Positions 9,001 through 16,771 of a stretch of 64,000 nt of DNA are shown one piece after another. The translations under genes were made by a program, and so were the position numbers. Origin of the DNA: an uncultured Prevotellaceae bacterium (lineage in GTDB: Bacteria > Bacteroidota > Bacteroidia > Bacteroidales > Bacteroidaceae). The stretch covers positions 1 to 64,000 of the forward strand of contig OMXL01000013.1 of the NCBI GenBank assembly GCA_900314985.1, given 5' to 3'. The notes beneath the pieces are model-generated. The model was not told where the DNA came from and did not search any database. It saw only the letters and a program-made list of their open reading frames with translations. Within the stretch, counting starts at the first letter, position 1. Each line of letters starts with the position of its first letter.

Positions 9001-10508
9001 ACCTGAAGAATATCAACCCGACAGCTGCCGTCAGCGTGAAGCTGGTAGCCGAGAGTGGCGTGGGAACCATCGCTGCTGGTGTGGCTAAGGCTAAGGCCGA
9101 CCTCATCGTTATCTCTGGTGCCGAGGGTGGTACAGGTGCTTCGCCCGCAAGCTCTATGCGCTTCGCAGGTATAAGTCCTGAAATCGGTCTCGCTGAGACT
9201 CAGCAGACGCTGGTCATCAACGGCCTGCGTAATCAGGTTCGCCTGCAGACCGACGGACAGCTGAAGACTGCCAAGGACGTGATCATCATGGCCATGCTAG
9301 GAGCCGACGAGTTCTCGTTTGGTACGCTGCCCCTGATTGTGCTGGGCTGCGTGATGATGCGCAAGTGTAACACCAATACCTGCCCCATGGGTGTGGCTAC
9401 TCAGAACCCCGAGCTGCGCAAGCACTTCCAGGGTCGCGCAGAATACGTGGTTAACTTCTTCACCTTCCTCGCCGAGCAGGTGCGCGAGTACCTCAGCGAG
9501 ATTGGCGTTCACAGCCTGAAGGAGATTATCGGTCACACAGAACTCATCGAGGTGGATACTACCAACGCTACTGATAAGCAGAAGACTATCGACTTCGGTC
9601 GCCTGCTCCACAAGCCTGAAACAGAAAAGGCTCTCTATTGGGACCGTGGTGCATTCACCAAGGTTACTGGTGTGAAGGACGAGGAGATTATCAAGGCTGC
9701 CAAGAAGGCTATCGAGAGTGGCGAGGAGATAACACTCGACTACGCCATCAAGAACACAGACCGTGCCGTTACCACCATGCTCTCTGGCGTCATCGCCAAG
9801 AAATACGGCGAGGCTGGTCTGCCCGATAACACCATCAACATCAAGTTCAAAGGCTCGGCCGGTCAGAGCTTTGGCGCCTTCGCCGTGAAGGGTGTCAACC
9901 TGAAGCTCGAGGGCGAGTGTAACGACTATTTCGGAAAGGGTCTCTCAGGCGGCCGCATCTCTATTCTGCCTCCAGCCCGAAGTGGTGAGGATTTCCATGC
10001 CGAGGACAACATCATCGCTGGTAACACCGGTCTCTATGGTGCCACCTCTGGCGAACTCTATATCAATGGTAAGGTGGGTGAGCGCTTCGGCGTGCGCAAC
10101 TCAGGTGCCATCGCTGTGATTGAGGGTGCTGGCGACCACTGCTGCGAGTATATGACTGGCGGACGCGTGGTAGTGCTGGGCAAGACGGGACGTAACTTCG
10201 CCGCTGGTATGAGTGGTGGTGTGGCCTACGTCTACGACCCCGATCACACCTTCGACTACTTCTGCAACATGGATATGGTGGAGCTCTCGCTGGTCGAGGA
10301 CAGCGTATCACGTAAAGAACTGCTCGAACTCATCCGTCAGCACTACCTGCATACAGGCTCTGCCCTAGCAGGTCGCATGCTCGACGACTGGCAGCGCTAC
10401 GTTCAGGACTTCATCCAGATAGTTCCCATCGAGTACAAGCGCGTGCTGCAAGAAGAGCAGAATAAGAAGCTCCAGGAGAAAATCGCCAACATCCAGCGAG
10501 ACTACTAA
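6021..10508 (+). CDS. gltB: Glutamate synthase large (glutaminase/synthase) subunit
   Basis: GOGAT alpha subunit: releases ammonia from glutamine and channels it to 2-oxoglutarate, yielding glutamate. The N-terminal Ntn glutaminase begins after a short propeptide at HDACGVGMV, whose cysteine is the nucleophile. The central FMN-binding synthase domain contains SGAEGGTGASPASS and the 3Fe-4S cysteine pattern CVMMRKCNTNTCPMG. The C-terminal GXGXG beta-helix runs from about residue 1210. I place the start at 6021 (MAERKLDNMGLY), not at an in-frame ATG at 5907. The gltB promoter -7 element (5975-5983) lies inside the longer frame, and family members begin close to the CGVG cysteine. 1495 residues is a normal size. 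gltD follows. Confidence 0.95.
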   Translation: MAERKLDNMGLYQSDYEHDACGVGMVVNIHGGKSHDLVDNALKVLENMEHRGAETRDKTGDGAGIMVQIPHEFILLQGIPVPEKGKYGTGLVFLPKDEKAQQEILSVMIEEIEREGLTLMHLRAVPTNPEVLGAAAREVEPDIKQIFVTGIADEQVPVFERILYKVRKRIENRIDNEDFYICSLSNKNIIYKGMLTSGQLRRYFPDLSNDYFTSGLALVHSRFSTNTFPKWKLAQPFRLLAHNGEINTIRGNRGWMKARESVLSSEALGDIKDLRPIVQEGMSDSASLDNVFEFLMLSGLSLPQAMAILVPESFNDKNPISEDLKAFYEYHSILMEPWDGPAALLFSDGRYAGGMLDRNGLRPSRYTITKGGMMVVASEVGVMDFEPGDVVSKGRLQPGKILLIDTQEGKIYYDGEIKEQLAKAHPYREWLNENRVQLEKLKSGRKVDNSVSNFEQKLITFGFGQEDIDKTIIPMATAGQEPVAAMGNDTPLAVISDRPQVLFNYFRQQFAQVTNPAIDPIREELVMSLTEYIGAVGTNILTPDASNCKMVRLPQPVLTNTQLDILCNIRYKGFNTKKLPILFDIEKGEEGLRQALDKLCQDAEASVDEGVNYIILSDRDIDEKHAAIPSLLAVSAVHHYLISVGKRVQTALIVESGEIRETMHAALLLGYGASALCPYMTFAILDDLVKHHKIQEEYATAEKNYIKAVDKGLKKIMSKMGISTIRSYRGAKIFESIGLSEDLLRRYFGTEVSTIGGVGLKEIARDAIRLHEEAKQQTMLQNQGLFAWRNDGIKHAWNPETIAQLQLATRQGNYDKYKAWAKIVDEKESPIFIRDFFKFKKAAMPTPIDEVEPVESIVKHFVTGAMSFGALSIEAHEALALAMNKLGARSNTGEGGEDNARYHSEVDGVSLSSKTKQIASGRFGVTAEYLVNAEEIQIKVAQGAKPGEGGQLPGFKVNEIIAKTRNAIPGISLISPPPHHDIYSIEDLAQLIFDLKNINPTAAVSVKLVAESGVGTIAAGVAKAKADLIVISGAEGGTGASPASSMRFAGISPEIGLAETQQTLVINGLRNQVRLQTDGQLKTAKDVIIMAMLGADEFSFGTLPLIVLGCVMMRKCNTNTCPMGVATQNPELRKHFQGRAEYVVNFFTFLAEQVREYLSEIGVHSLKEIIGHTELIEVDTTNATDKQKTIDFGRLLHKPETEKALYWDRGAFTKVTGVKDEEIIKAAKKAIESGEEITLDYAIKNTDRAVTTMLSGVIAKKYGEAGLPDNTINIKFKGSAGQSFGAFAVKGVNLKLEGECNDYFGKGLSGGRISILPPARSGEDFHAEDNIIAGNTGLYGATSGELYINGKVGERFGVRNSGAIAVIEGAGDHCCEYMTGGRVVVLGKTGRNFAAGMSGGVAYVYDPDHTFDYFCNMDMVELSLVEDSVSRKELLELIRQHYLHTGSALAGRMLDDWQRYVQDFIQIVPIEYKRVLQEEQNKKLQEKIANIQRDY

Positions 10509-10510
10509 AT

Positions 10511-10579
10511 TTGACAATTGGACAATTTACAATTGGACAATTAATCGTAAAATAGTGAAATAGTAAAATAGTCAAATAA
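10511..10579 (+). repeat. GACAATT / AATAGTnA short repeat tract in the gltB-gltD spacer
   Basis: Units GACAATT, GGACAATT, TACAATT, GGACAATT are followed by AAATAGTG/A/C units of 7-8 nt, filling almost the whole spacer. It belongs to the dispersed heptamer-tract class seen throughout the window. Confidence 0.65.
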
Positions 10580-10583
10580 AGCA

Positions 10584-11928
10584 ATGGGAAATCCAAAAGC
10601 ATTTTTAGAGATACACCGCCAGGAGGCGGGATACCGTCCGATTCACGATAGAATCCACGATTTTGGCGAGGTAGAGCAGACGCTCGCAGGCAAGCCGCTG
10701 CATGGACTGTGGCGTACCCTTCTGCCATTGGGCCTGTCCGCTGGGTAACAAAGCCCCAGAGTGGAACGATGCACTGTACAAAGGCGATTATGAATTGGCT
10801 TATCGCCTGCTGAATAGCACCAACCCCTTCCCTGAGTTCACAGGTCGTATTTGTCCAGCTTTGTGCGAGAAGGCCTGCGTGCTGAACCGTTTCAACCACG
10901 AGCCAACCACCAACCGCGAAGATGAGTGCGCCATCACCGAGATGGCCTTCCAGGAGGGCTTTATTACGCCCAAGACTGACATCCAGCGTAATGGTAAGAA
11001 GGTGGCCGTGATTGGCGCTGGTCCTGCCGGACTGGCTGCTGCCAACGACCTGAACTTGATGGGCTACACCGTCACCGTCTTCGAGAAGAACGAGGCTGCC
11101 GGCGGCTTGCTCCGCTATGGTATCCCCAACTTCAAACTGAATAAGGCCATCATCGATCGCCGCATCAGCCTGCTAGAGGCCGAAGGCATAGAGTTCAAGT
11201 ATAATCAGAATATTGATGTTTCTGATAATTCTCAATTCTCAATTCTCAATTCTCAATTCGATGCAATCGTGATTGCATCGGGCACCCCCACCGCCCGCGA
11301 CCTCAAGGCCCCTGGCCGAGAATTGAAGGGTGTTCACTTCGCCCTCGAGATGCTGTCTCAGCAGAATCGTGTGCTGGCTGGTATGGAGTTCAGTAAAGAT
11401 GAGCGCGTTACAGCCAAGGGCAAGGATGTGCTTGTGATTGGTGGTGGTGATACTGGTAGTGACTGTATTGGTACAGCCCATCGTCAGGGTTGTAAGAGTG
11501 TGACTCAGATTGAGATTATGCCTAAGCCCGTTGAAGGTCCTGAAGACCCACAGAACCCATGGCCCAACTGGCCTCGCACCCTCAAGACCACCTCGAGCCA
11601 CGAGGAAGGCTGCACACGCCGTTGGAACATCAACACCCTGGAGTTCCTGGGTAAGGATGGCAAGCTGACTGGCGTAAAAGTTCAGGAGATTGACTGGAAG
11701 CCAAACCCAGAGGGTGGACGTCCCATCATGGTTGAGAAGGGCAAGCCTGAAATCATCAAGGCCGAGTTGGTTCTGCTGGCTATGGGCTTCCTCAAGCCCG
11801 AGCATCCTGAGTACCCCAAGAACGTCTTCGTGTGTGGTGACTCTGCCAATGGCGCCAGCCTCGTAGTTCGCGCTATGGCTTCAGGTCGTCAGACAGCTCA
11901 GAAAGTTGACAAATTCTTGAAGAAATAG
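10584..11928 (+). CDS. gltD: Glutamate synthase small subunit, apparent frameshift near 10680
   Basis: GOGAT beta subunit: NADPH oxidation via FAD, with electrons passed through 4Fe-4S clusters to GltB. An ATG at 10584 starts MGNPKAFLEIHRQEAGYRP, the expected N-terminus, but that frame ends at 10748. The rest continues in another frame as QASRCMDCGVPFCHWACP, with an independent ATG only at 10702. Comparison with the family pattern suggests a small deletion around 10680-10690 that removes residues between EVEQTL and QASRC. Starting at 10702 would lose the first cysteine of the CxxCxxxxCxxxC cluster ligands. FAD (GAGPAGLAAA) and NADPH (GGGDTGSD) motifs are intact. A 32-nt heptamer tract lies in frame at 11227-11258. 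The break could be a consensus error or a true mutation. Confidence 0.85.
11227..11258 (+). repeat. (AATTCTC)4-AATT tract inside gltD
   Basis: Four perfect AATTCTC heptamers plus AATT, 32 nt, encoding [11 protein letters not shown] between conserved parts of GltD. The same 32-nt tract occurs at 32050-32081 and 41104-41135. Confidence 0.9.
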
Positions 11929-11953
11929 TCTTCTAAGACATCTTATAATAAAT

Positions 11954-11989
11954 AATCCCTGAAATCCGCATGGATATCAGGGATTTTTT
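11954..11989 (+). terminator. Terminator after gltD
   Basis: Perfect 9-bp stem AATCCCTGA (11954-11962) / TCAGGGATT (11977-11985) followed by T6. Confidence 0.9.
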
Positions 11990-11990
11990 G

Positions 11991-11999
11991 TAACTTCGC
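11991..11999 (+). promoter_or_regulatory. -7 promoter element for the UDG-like gene
   Basis: TAACTTCGC, one mismatch to TAnnTTTGC, directly after the gltD terminator and 17 bp before the ATG at 12016, giving a very short leader. Confidence 0.45.
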
Positions 12000-12015
12000 T
12001 GCCAAAACCAGATAA

Positions 12016-12735
12016 ATGATGATTTCATATCTGAATACAGAAAATATCAACCGCAACAAGGACGGTATTGAATACCATCCTCTCCGCCCCTTCCTGCCAG
12101 AAGATGCTAAAGTATTGTTTCTTGGCAGTTTTCCGCCACAGCGTAAGCGATGGTGTATGGATTTCTACTATCCTAATTTCATCAATGATCACTGGCGCAT
12201 TGAGGGACAGATATTCTATGGTGACAAAAACCATTTTGTGAATCTTGAGGCAAAACGCTTCAAAATTGATGAGATTGTAGAATTCTGCAAAGAACACCAT
12301 CTCGCCTTCTTCGATACCTCGACAGCTATTCGTCGATTACAAGACAACGCTTCGGATAAATATCTGGAAGTAGTAGAACCTACTGACATCCGCGCTTTAC
12401 TTCAACAACTACCATATTGCCAGGCCATTGTCACCACTGGTGAGAAGGCTACAGAAACCATCTGCATATCGCTTAACATCCCTATCATTCCCAAGGTAAA
12501 CAACGCTGTTGCAATTCCTCACACATACAATCGCAACCACCAACAAATACTTCTCTATCGCCTACCCTCTTCCTCACGTGCCTATCCTTTATCTTTCGAC
12601 AAGAAAGTAGAGGCGTATCGGCAAATGTTCTCGACTATCGAAGCATCTTCCTCGTTTCCTTCCTTGCCTCCTTCCAACGAGGGAAATACTGGTCCATCAG
12701 AGAATGAAAACGAGCATTGTGAGAGGGTTCTATGA
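12016..12735 (+). CDS. Uracil-DNA glycosylase superfamily (Mug-like) protein
   Basis: 239 residues with the sparse signature of the UDG superfamily: VLFLGSFPP near residue 34 (position of the GxxPG water-activating loop) and RLPSSSRAYPLSF near residue 180 (position of the HPSS/R minor-groove loop). It is probably a base-excision DNA glycosylase or a relative; substrate unknown. The last ~35 residues (SFPSLPPSNEGN and beyond) look like a translated degenerate CCTCC/GGAGG repeat and overlap the convergent peptidase gene by 101 bp, so the conserved domain probably ends near residue 205. Start at 12016 or 12019 cannot be separated. Confidence 0.65.
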   Translation: MMISYLNTENINRNKDGIEYHPLRPFLPEDAKVLFLGSFPPQRKRWCMDFYYPNFINDHWRIEGQIFYGDKNHFVNLEAKRFKIDEIVEFCKEHHLAFFDTSTAIRRLQDNASDKYLEVVEPTDIRALLQQLPYCQAIVTTGEKATETICISLNIPIIPKVNNAVAIPHTYNRNHQQILLYRLPSSSRAYPLSFDKKVEAYRQMFSTIEASSSFPSLPPSNEGNTGPSENENEHCERVL

Positions 12736-13180
12736 GGTGGCAAAGTTCATGAACAACAATGTGTTCCACACACCAGTCTGGCAATAGCAGCACGTAGAAT
12801 GAGAAGCAAATAGAACGTTCCTTGAAATTACATTGTCCCCAACGGGAGATGGTCGGCTTGTAATATATCTTAGATGGTTTAACACCCATTACTTGTGAGT
12901 ACCTCTCTACCATTGGCTCCACCAAAGCCTTCAATCTTGTAAGCGACTCGTCAATCTGTACCCGCGTCTGCAATGGTAACTGGTTGTAGAACTTCGCCCG
13001 TTGTTCCTGACGTTCGTCGGTCATTTTCCTTGCCTTACTAATCCATTCACGGTGTTCCTCGATAAATGACTCCACCTTCTTTCTTGGCAACCCAATGGGT
13101 ACCGACACATGCACATCACCGTTCTTCACGATACGCATCGACAGACGACTCGTACGTCTGTATGTCACCTGTATTGTCAT
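12635..13180 (-). CDS. YgjP-like (DUF45) zinc metallopeptidase domain protein
   Basis: 181-residue protein of the YgjP/SprT-like family: an N-terminal strand-rich part, a helical middle and the zinc motif VVHELCHLIEPSHNARF (HExxH) near residue 145. E. coli YgjP relatives are believed to be metal-dependent hydrolases next to restriction or nucleotide genes, but the substrate is unknown. The C-terminus FHSLMDQYFPRWKEARK is family-like, so its 101-bp convergent overlap with the UDG-like gene is real on this side. It sits 6 bp downstream of the thioesterase gene, so the two are probably co-transcribed. Confidence 0.85.
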   Translation of the reverse strand: MTIQVTYRRTSRLSMRIVKNGDVHVSVPIGLPRKKVESFIEEHREWISKARKMTDERQEQRAKFYNQLPLQTRVQIDESLTRLKALVEPMVERYSQVMGVKPSKIYYKPTISRWGQCNFKERSICFSFYVLLLPDWCVEHIVVHELCHLIEPSHNARFHSLMDQYFPRWKEARKETRKMLR

Positions 13181-13186
13181 CTTCGT

Positions 13187-13597
13187 TCACTCCATTGGCA
13201 GTGAGACATTCTTACGATAGCCCATACCAGTAACATGACAGATAAGACGCCCATCCTGACTTGTGACACGCACTTCAACAGAAGGAATCTTATGATGGTC
13301 GGCCACACTGACAGCCTCAGCCCTCAGTACATCACCCTCATAAGCACTTGACACAAACATAATGCTATTACTGATACCAAACGTGAGTTGTCCACGACAA
13401 TTCATCAAAGCCGCTATCGCCAAATCAGCCAACGTAAACAAAGCCCCACCCTGACATACATTTCCACCATTCATGTGTTCGGTTGTCACCTTCATCTCTG
13501 CTACAGCATGCTGTTCATCGACTTCAGTAAGTCGACATCCTGCATTAGCGGCAAACCTATCGGTACGATTCAGTATTTCTTGAATATTCTGTTTCAC
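13187..13597 (-). CDS. PaaI-type hotdog-fold acyl-CoA thioesterase
   Basis: 136 residues, the usual length for a single hotdog domain. The stretch NGGNVCQGGALFTLADLAIAAL is the typical PaaI active-site helix, following an N-terminal helix and preceding the strands ISNSIMFVSSAYEGD and EVRVTSQDGRLICHVTGMGYRK. It likely hydrolyses acyl-CoA thioesters in the cytosol; substrate not predictable. First gene of a two-gene unit with the YgjP-like gene, divergent from dapF. Confidence 0.85.
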   Translation of the reverse strand: MKQNIQEILNRTDRFAANAGCRLTEVDEQHAVAEMKVTTEHMNGGNVCQGGALFTLADLAIAALMNCRGQLTFGISNSIMFVSSAYEGDVLRAEAVSVADHHKIPSVEVRVTSQDGRLICHVTGMGYRKNVSLPME

Positions 13598-13669
13598 AGT
13601 GCAAAAATAAGGAAAATTATCGAAAGCACCATCGCAGCAATCGGGTTTTTAATGATTATTAGCGAGTGA

Positions 13670-13740
13670 CATTTTGTAACAAAATGAGCCAATAGCGCAT
13701 CATAATGCAAGCAAAATGACACGTCCAATAAGCAAAACAT
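13670..13740 (+). promoter_or_regulatory. Palindrome plus spaced half-site upstream of dapF (putative operator)
   Basis: CATTTTGTAACAAAATG (13670-13686) is a near-perfect palindrome. Its right half ACAAAATGA begins at 13679, and GCAAAATGA begins at 13711, exactly 32 bp later; a third GCAAAACAT begins at 13732, 21 bp further. The same palindrome and 32-bp spacing recur before glnB and, with weaker bases, before pyrG. Operator function is inferred. Confidence 0.55.
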
Positions 13741-13816
13741 TTACAACTTGTAAGCAGATTTGTATTCCCACAAACAGAAAGCAACAGTTTTCTTTTGTTT
13801 TTTGACTTTTTTATAC

Positions 13817-13825
13817 TACCTTTGC
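13817..13825 (+). promoter_or_regulatory. -7 promoter element for dapF-dapL
   Basis: TACCTTTGC with a TTTTG element at 13793-13797, 19 bp upstream, matching the Bacteroidetes -33/-7 layout. Confidence 0.75.
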
Positions 13826-13871
13826 AGGCAAAAGTTACAAAAGGATAGCAAACCATAGTAAAAGTAAAATA

Positions 13872-14726
13872 ATGGTACGCAAAATCAGTTTCACGAAGAT
13901 GCATGGAGCGGGCAACGACTACATCTATGTCAATACGATGGAGCAGAAAGTACCCAACCCCGCAGAAGCAGCCATTGCCTGGAGTGATCGTCACAAGGGC
14001 ATCGGCTCCGATGGTCTGGTGCTCATCGGCAAAAGCCCTGTCCCCGAAGCTGATTTTACAATGCACATATACAATGCCGATGGTTCTGAAGCTATGATGT
14101 GTGGCAATGCAAGCCGATGCATCGGGAAATATCTGTACGACAGGAACTTCACGACAAAAACAAGCATCCGTCTGCTGACGCTTTCCGGCATCAAGGTGCT
14201 CCATCTTCATCTTTTACCAGAAGGAGTCGTAGGTTCGGTGACTGTCGATATGGGCGAACCTGTATTGGAAAACGAATCGCAGTTCATTCCCCACCATGGT
14301 CTCGATAAAGGCATATTTGTATCAATGGGCAATCCGCACTACGTCCTATTTACAGACGACGTAGACCAGGTAGGCGAGACGGGACGCATATTAGAACATC
14401 ACCCAGCCTTCCCTCAGCGTTGCAACATTGAGTTTGCTCGAATAGAGGACGACGGAAACATTCTCCCACCTGAAGGTAGGAGTGTGGCACGCATTCGGAC
14501 AAGGGTATGGGAGCGAGGCAGTGGCATTACCATGGCTTGTGGAACAGGTGCGTGCGCTACCGCTGTGGCAGCTGCACTGACAGGTAAAGCAGGTCGTACA
14601 TCGCACATCGTGATGGATGGCGGCACACTTAGCATTGAGTGGAAAGAAGCTGATAATCACGTCTACATGACAGGACCTGCCGAATTTGTCTTCGATGGTG
14701 AAATCGAAATAGATAGTAAAATGTAA
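13872..14726 (+). CDS. dapF: Diaminopimelate epimerase
   Basis: Converts LL- to meso-diaminopimelate for lysine and peptidoglycan synthesis, without cofactor, using two cysteines. The start [20 protein letters not shown] is classic. The first catalytic Cys lies in [12 protein letters not shown] (about residue 78) and the second in [11 protein letters not shown] (about residue 225). 284 residues is normal. dapL follows after 20 bp, so the last two steps specific to the aminotransferase DAP pathway are in one operon. Confidence 0.97.
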   Translation: MVRKISFTKMHGAGNDYIYVNTMEQKVPNPAEAAIAWSDRHKGIGSDGLVLIGKSPVPEADFTMHIYNADGSEAMMCGNASRCIGKYLYDRNFTTKTSIRLLTLSGIKVLHLHLLPEGVVGSVTVDMGEPVLENESQFIPHHGLDKGIFVSMGNPHYVLFTDDVDQVGETGRILEHHPAFPQRCNIEFARIEDDGNILPPEGRSVARIRTRVWERGSGITMACGTGACATAVAAALTGKAGRTSHIVMDGGTLSIEWKEADNHVYMTGPAEFVFDGEIEIDSKM

Positions 14727-14746
14727 ATTGTCAAATCGTAAATATA

Positions 14747-15982
14747 ATGGCATTAATAAACATTCATTTCCTGAATCTGCAGAACAACTACCTGTTTGCC
14801 GACGTCGCTAAGAAGGTGAACGCCTTTAAGGTGATGCACCCCAAGGCCGACATTATCTCGCTGGGTATTGGCGATGTGACACAACCACTGGCTCCTGCCG
14901 TTGTAGAGGCGATGCACAAGGCCGCTCATGAGATGGGAACCAACAAGGGATTTCGTGGATATGGTCCTGAGCAGGGCTATGATTTTTTACGTGAGGCCAT
15001 CCTGAAAAATGATTTTCTTCCACGTGGTGTTCATCTCAATATTGACGAGATATTTATCAACGACGGTGCGAAGTCGGATACCGGCAACTTCCAAGAGTTG
15101 CTGCATTGGGACAACTTCATCGGCGTTACCGATCCCATCTATCCCGTCTATATTGACTCAAACGTTATGATTGGTCGCTGTGGCACCTATCGCGACGGAC
15201 GCTGGACAAACGTTCGCTATCTGCCGACTACTGCGGAGAACGGATTTATCCCCGAATTACCCAAAGGCCGTCCAGTAGATGTCATATACCTATGCTATCC
15301 CAACAACCCAACGGGTACGGTCATTAGTAAGCAGGAGTTGCGCAAGTGGGTGAACTACGCACTGAAAAACGATGCACTCATTCTCTATGACGCAGCCTAT
15401 CAAGCATACATTCGCGATCCGGAAATACCACGTAGCATCTATGAGATTCGTGGTGCCAGGAAGTGCGCAGTAGAGTTCCATTCATTCTCGAAGACTGCCG
15501 GTTTCACAGGTGTCCGCTGTGGTTACACAGTTGTTCCGAAGGATGTAACTGTATCGACCTTTGAAGGCGAACGCATCCCTCTGAATCAGCTATGGCTGCG
15601 CCGTCAATGTACAAAGTTCAACGGTACCAGCTATATCTCGCAGCGCGCTGCCGAAGCCATCTACACACCTGAAGGCAAGGAACAGATTCAACAAACCATC
15701 GACTATTATATGGACAATGCCCAGCGCATGCTGAAACGCCTGCGTGCTCTTGGCTATGAGGTTTATGGTGGCGAAAATGCCCCATACATCTGGATGCGTA
15801 CTTCTGATGGTATGGGTTCATGGCCATTCTTCGAAGCCCTACTCTATGGTGCTAATGTGGTTTGTACGCCAGGTGTCGGTTTTGGTCCATCAGGCGAAGG
15901 GTATGTACGCTTCACGGCCTTCAACAGTCATGAGAAGACAGAAGAAGCTCTCGATCGCATTGAGAAATGGACTAAAGGTTAG
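14747..15982 (+). CDS. dapL: LL-diaminopimelate aminotransferase
   Basis: PLP enzyme that transaminates tetrahydrodipicolinate directly to LL-DAP using glutamate, bypassing the succinylase route. 411 residues, matching the family. Seen: IISLGIGDVTQPL near the N-terminus, NPNNPTG-like CYPNNPTGTVIS, and FHSFSKTAGFTGVRCG containing the PLP-binding lysine. The C-terminus closes with GPSGEGYVRFTAF. It consumes glutamate, which fits its place between the GS/GOGAT genes and the ammonium transport genes. A strong terminator follows. Confidence 0.97.
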   Translation: MALINIHFLNLQNNYLFADVAKKVNAFKVMHPKADIISLGIGDVTQPLAPAVVEAMHKAAHEMGTNKGFRGYGPEQGYDFLREAILKNDFLPRGVHLNIDEIFINDGAKSDTGNFQELLHWDNFIGVTDPIYPVYIDSNVMIGRCGTYRDGRWTNVRYLPTTAENGFIPELPKGRPVDVIYLCYPNNPTGTVISKQELRKWVNYALKNDALILYDAAYQAYIRDPEIPRSIYEIRGARKCAVEFHSFSKTAGFTGVRCGYTVVPKDVTVSTFEGERIPLNQLWLRRQCTKFNGTSYISQRAAEAIYTPEGKEQIQQTIDYYMDNAQRMLKRLRALGYEVYGGENAPYIWMRTSDGMGSWPFFEALLYGANVVCTPGVGFGPSGEGYVRFTAFNSHEKTEEALDRIEKWTKG

Positions 15983-16011
15983 TTCTCATAGCCATATCAT
16001 TCTTTACATTC

Positions 16012-16043
16012 CGCGGAACCCCTTAACAGGTTCCGCGTTTTTT
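16012..16043 (+). terminator. Terminator after dapL
   Basis: Perfect 9-bp GC-rich stem CGCGGAACC (16012-16020) / GGTTCCGCG (16029-16037) followed by T7. Confidence 0.92.
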
Positions 16044-16091
16044 ATAAGCACTAATACACCATGTGTTCGGACACACTTTTATAACATCTGA

Positions 16092-16270
16092 CGTTTTGTA
16101 ACGAAATGACACCTTACAAAGACAAAGTGTTAGCAAAATGAGAGCTTGTTATACGATACACTTTACAAAATGTAATATTGATGCACTTTTTATAAACAAA
16201 TGGCCACATTTTTGCCACGATACAGAGCAAATCGTCGTAACTTTGCAGTGAAATAATAACAAAGTGTAAT
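16092..16270 (+). promoter_or_regulatory. Promoter and putative operator array of the glnB-amt operon
   Basis: The 326-bp gap before glnB holds CGTTTTGTAACGAAATG (16092-16108), half-sites ACGAAATGA (16101) and GCAAAATGA (16133, exactly 32 bp later), and further ACAAAGTG or ACAAAATG copies at 16122, 16165 and 16259. A TAACTTTGC promoter element is at 16238-16246. The number of sites suggests several binding positions for one regulator. Inference only. Confidence 0.55.
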
Positions 16271-16309
16271 CCCACTAGGGTAAAGTATTAATTAATAAGG
16301 TAAAAGGGT

Positions 16310-16657
16310 ATGAAAAGAATTGAAGCAATTATCCGCAAGACGAAGTTCGAGGATGTAAAGGAAGCTTTGCTCTCATCGGACATCGACTGGTTTGAGTACC
16401 ACAACGTACACGGCATCGGCCAGAGCCGACAAGAAAGAATATACCGTGGTGTACAGTACTCGACAGATGTGATAGAGCGCGTGGCACTGACCATCGTATG
16501 TCGCGACCAGTTTGTAGAACCCACAGTAAAGGTCATCCTCGAAGTGGCACACACTGGCGAGGTTGGCGACGGCCGCATCTTTGTGAGCGACATGATTGAC
16601 GTCTGGAGCATCCGCACGGGTGAGAACGGAGACACCGTATTAAGAGATAAGAAATAG
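16310..16657 (+). CDS. glnB: P-II family nitrogen regulatory protein
   Basis: 115-residue trimeric sensor of 2-oxoglutarate/ATP/ADP that controls ammonium uptake and nitrogen genes. The start MKRIEAIIRKTKFEDVKEAL is typical; the T-loop IYRGVQYSTDVIE carries the tyrosine at the position uridylylated in proteobacterial PII; and the C-terminal VGDGRIFVSDM is the nucleotide-binding B-loop region. It lies immediately before amt, as usual for GlnK-type proteins, so it probably gates the transporter; GlnK is an equally valid name. Confidence 0.93.
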   Translation: MKRIEAIIRKTKFEDVKEALLSSDIDWFEYHNVHGIGQSRQERIYRGVQYSTDVIERVALTIVCRDQFVEPTVKVILEVAHTGEVGDGRIFVSDMIDVWSIRTGENGDTVLRDKK

Positions 16658-16765
16658 AAGCCTCCCCCGACCCCTCCAAAGGGAGGGGAGAGACTAAAGA
16701 CAAACATAAACCCCGTACCTCCGTTCGGGTTCCCCCTCTTTTTGGAGGGGGTTAGGGGGAGGCTT
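16658..16765 (+). repeat. C/G-rich inverted-repeat element between glnB and amt
   Basis: AAGCCTCCCCC (16658-16668) pairs with GGGGGAGGCTT (16755-16765), with internal CCCCTCC/GGAGGGG and GGAGGGGG copies. It begins directly after the glnB stop and ends 6 bp before the amt ATG. The same family occurs at 25216-25333, 36161-36197 and 52529-52565. Confidence 0.85.
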
Positions 16766-16771
16766 ATAATT

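Noticed and set aside
10584..10748. Programmed ribosomal frameshift in gltD
   Set aside because: No slippery heptamer or downstream pseudoknot is evident, and residues appear to be missing at the join, which a programmed shift would not explain.
16742..16771. Longer Amt start within the C/G-rich repeat
   Set aside because: It needs a TTG codon inside the inverted repeat; the ATG at 16772 begins the normal family N-terminus.
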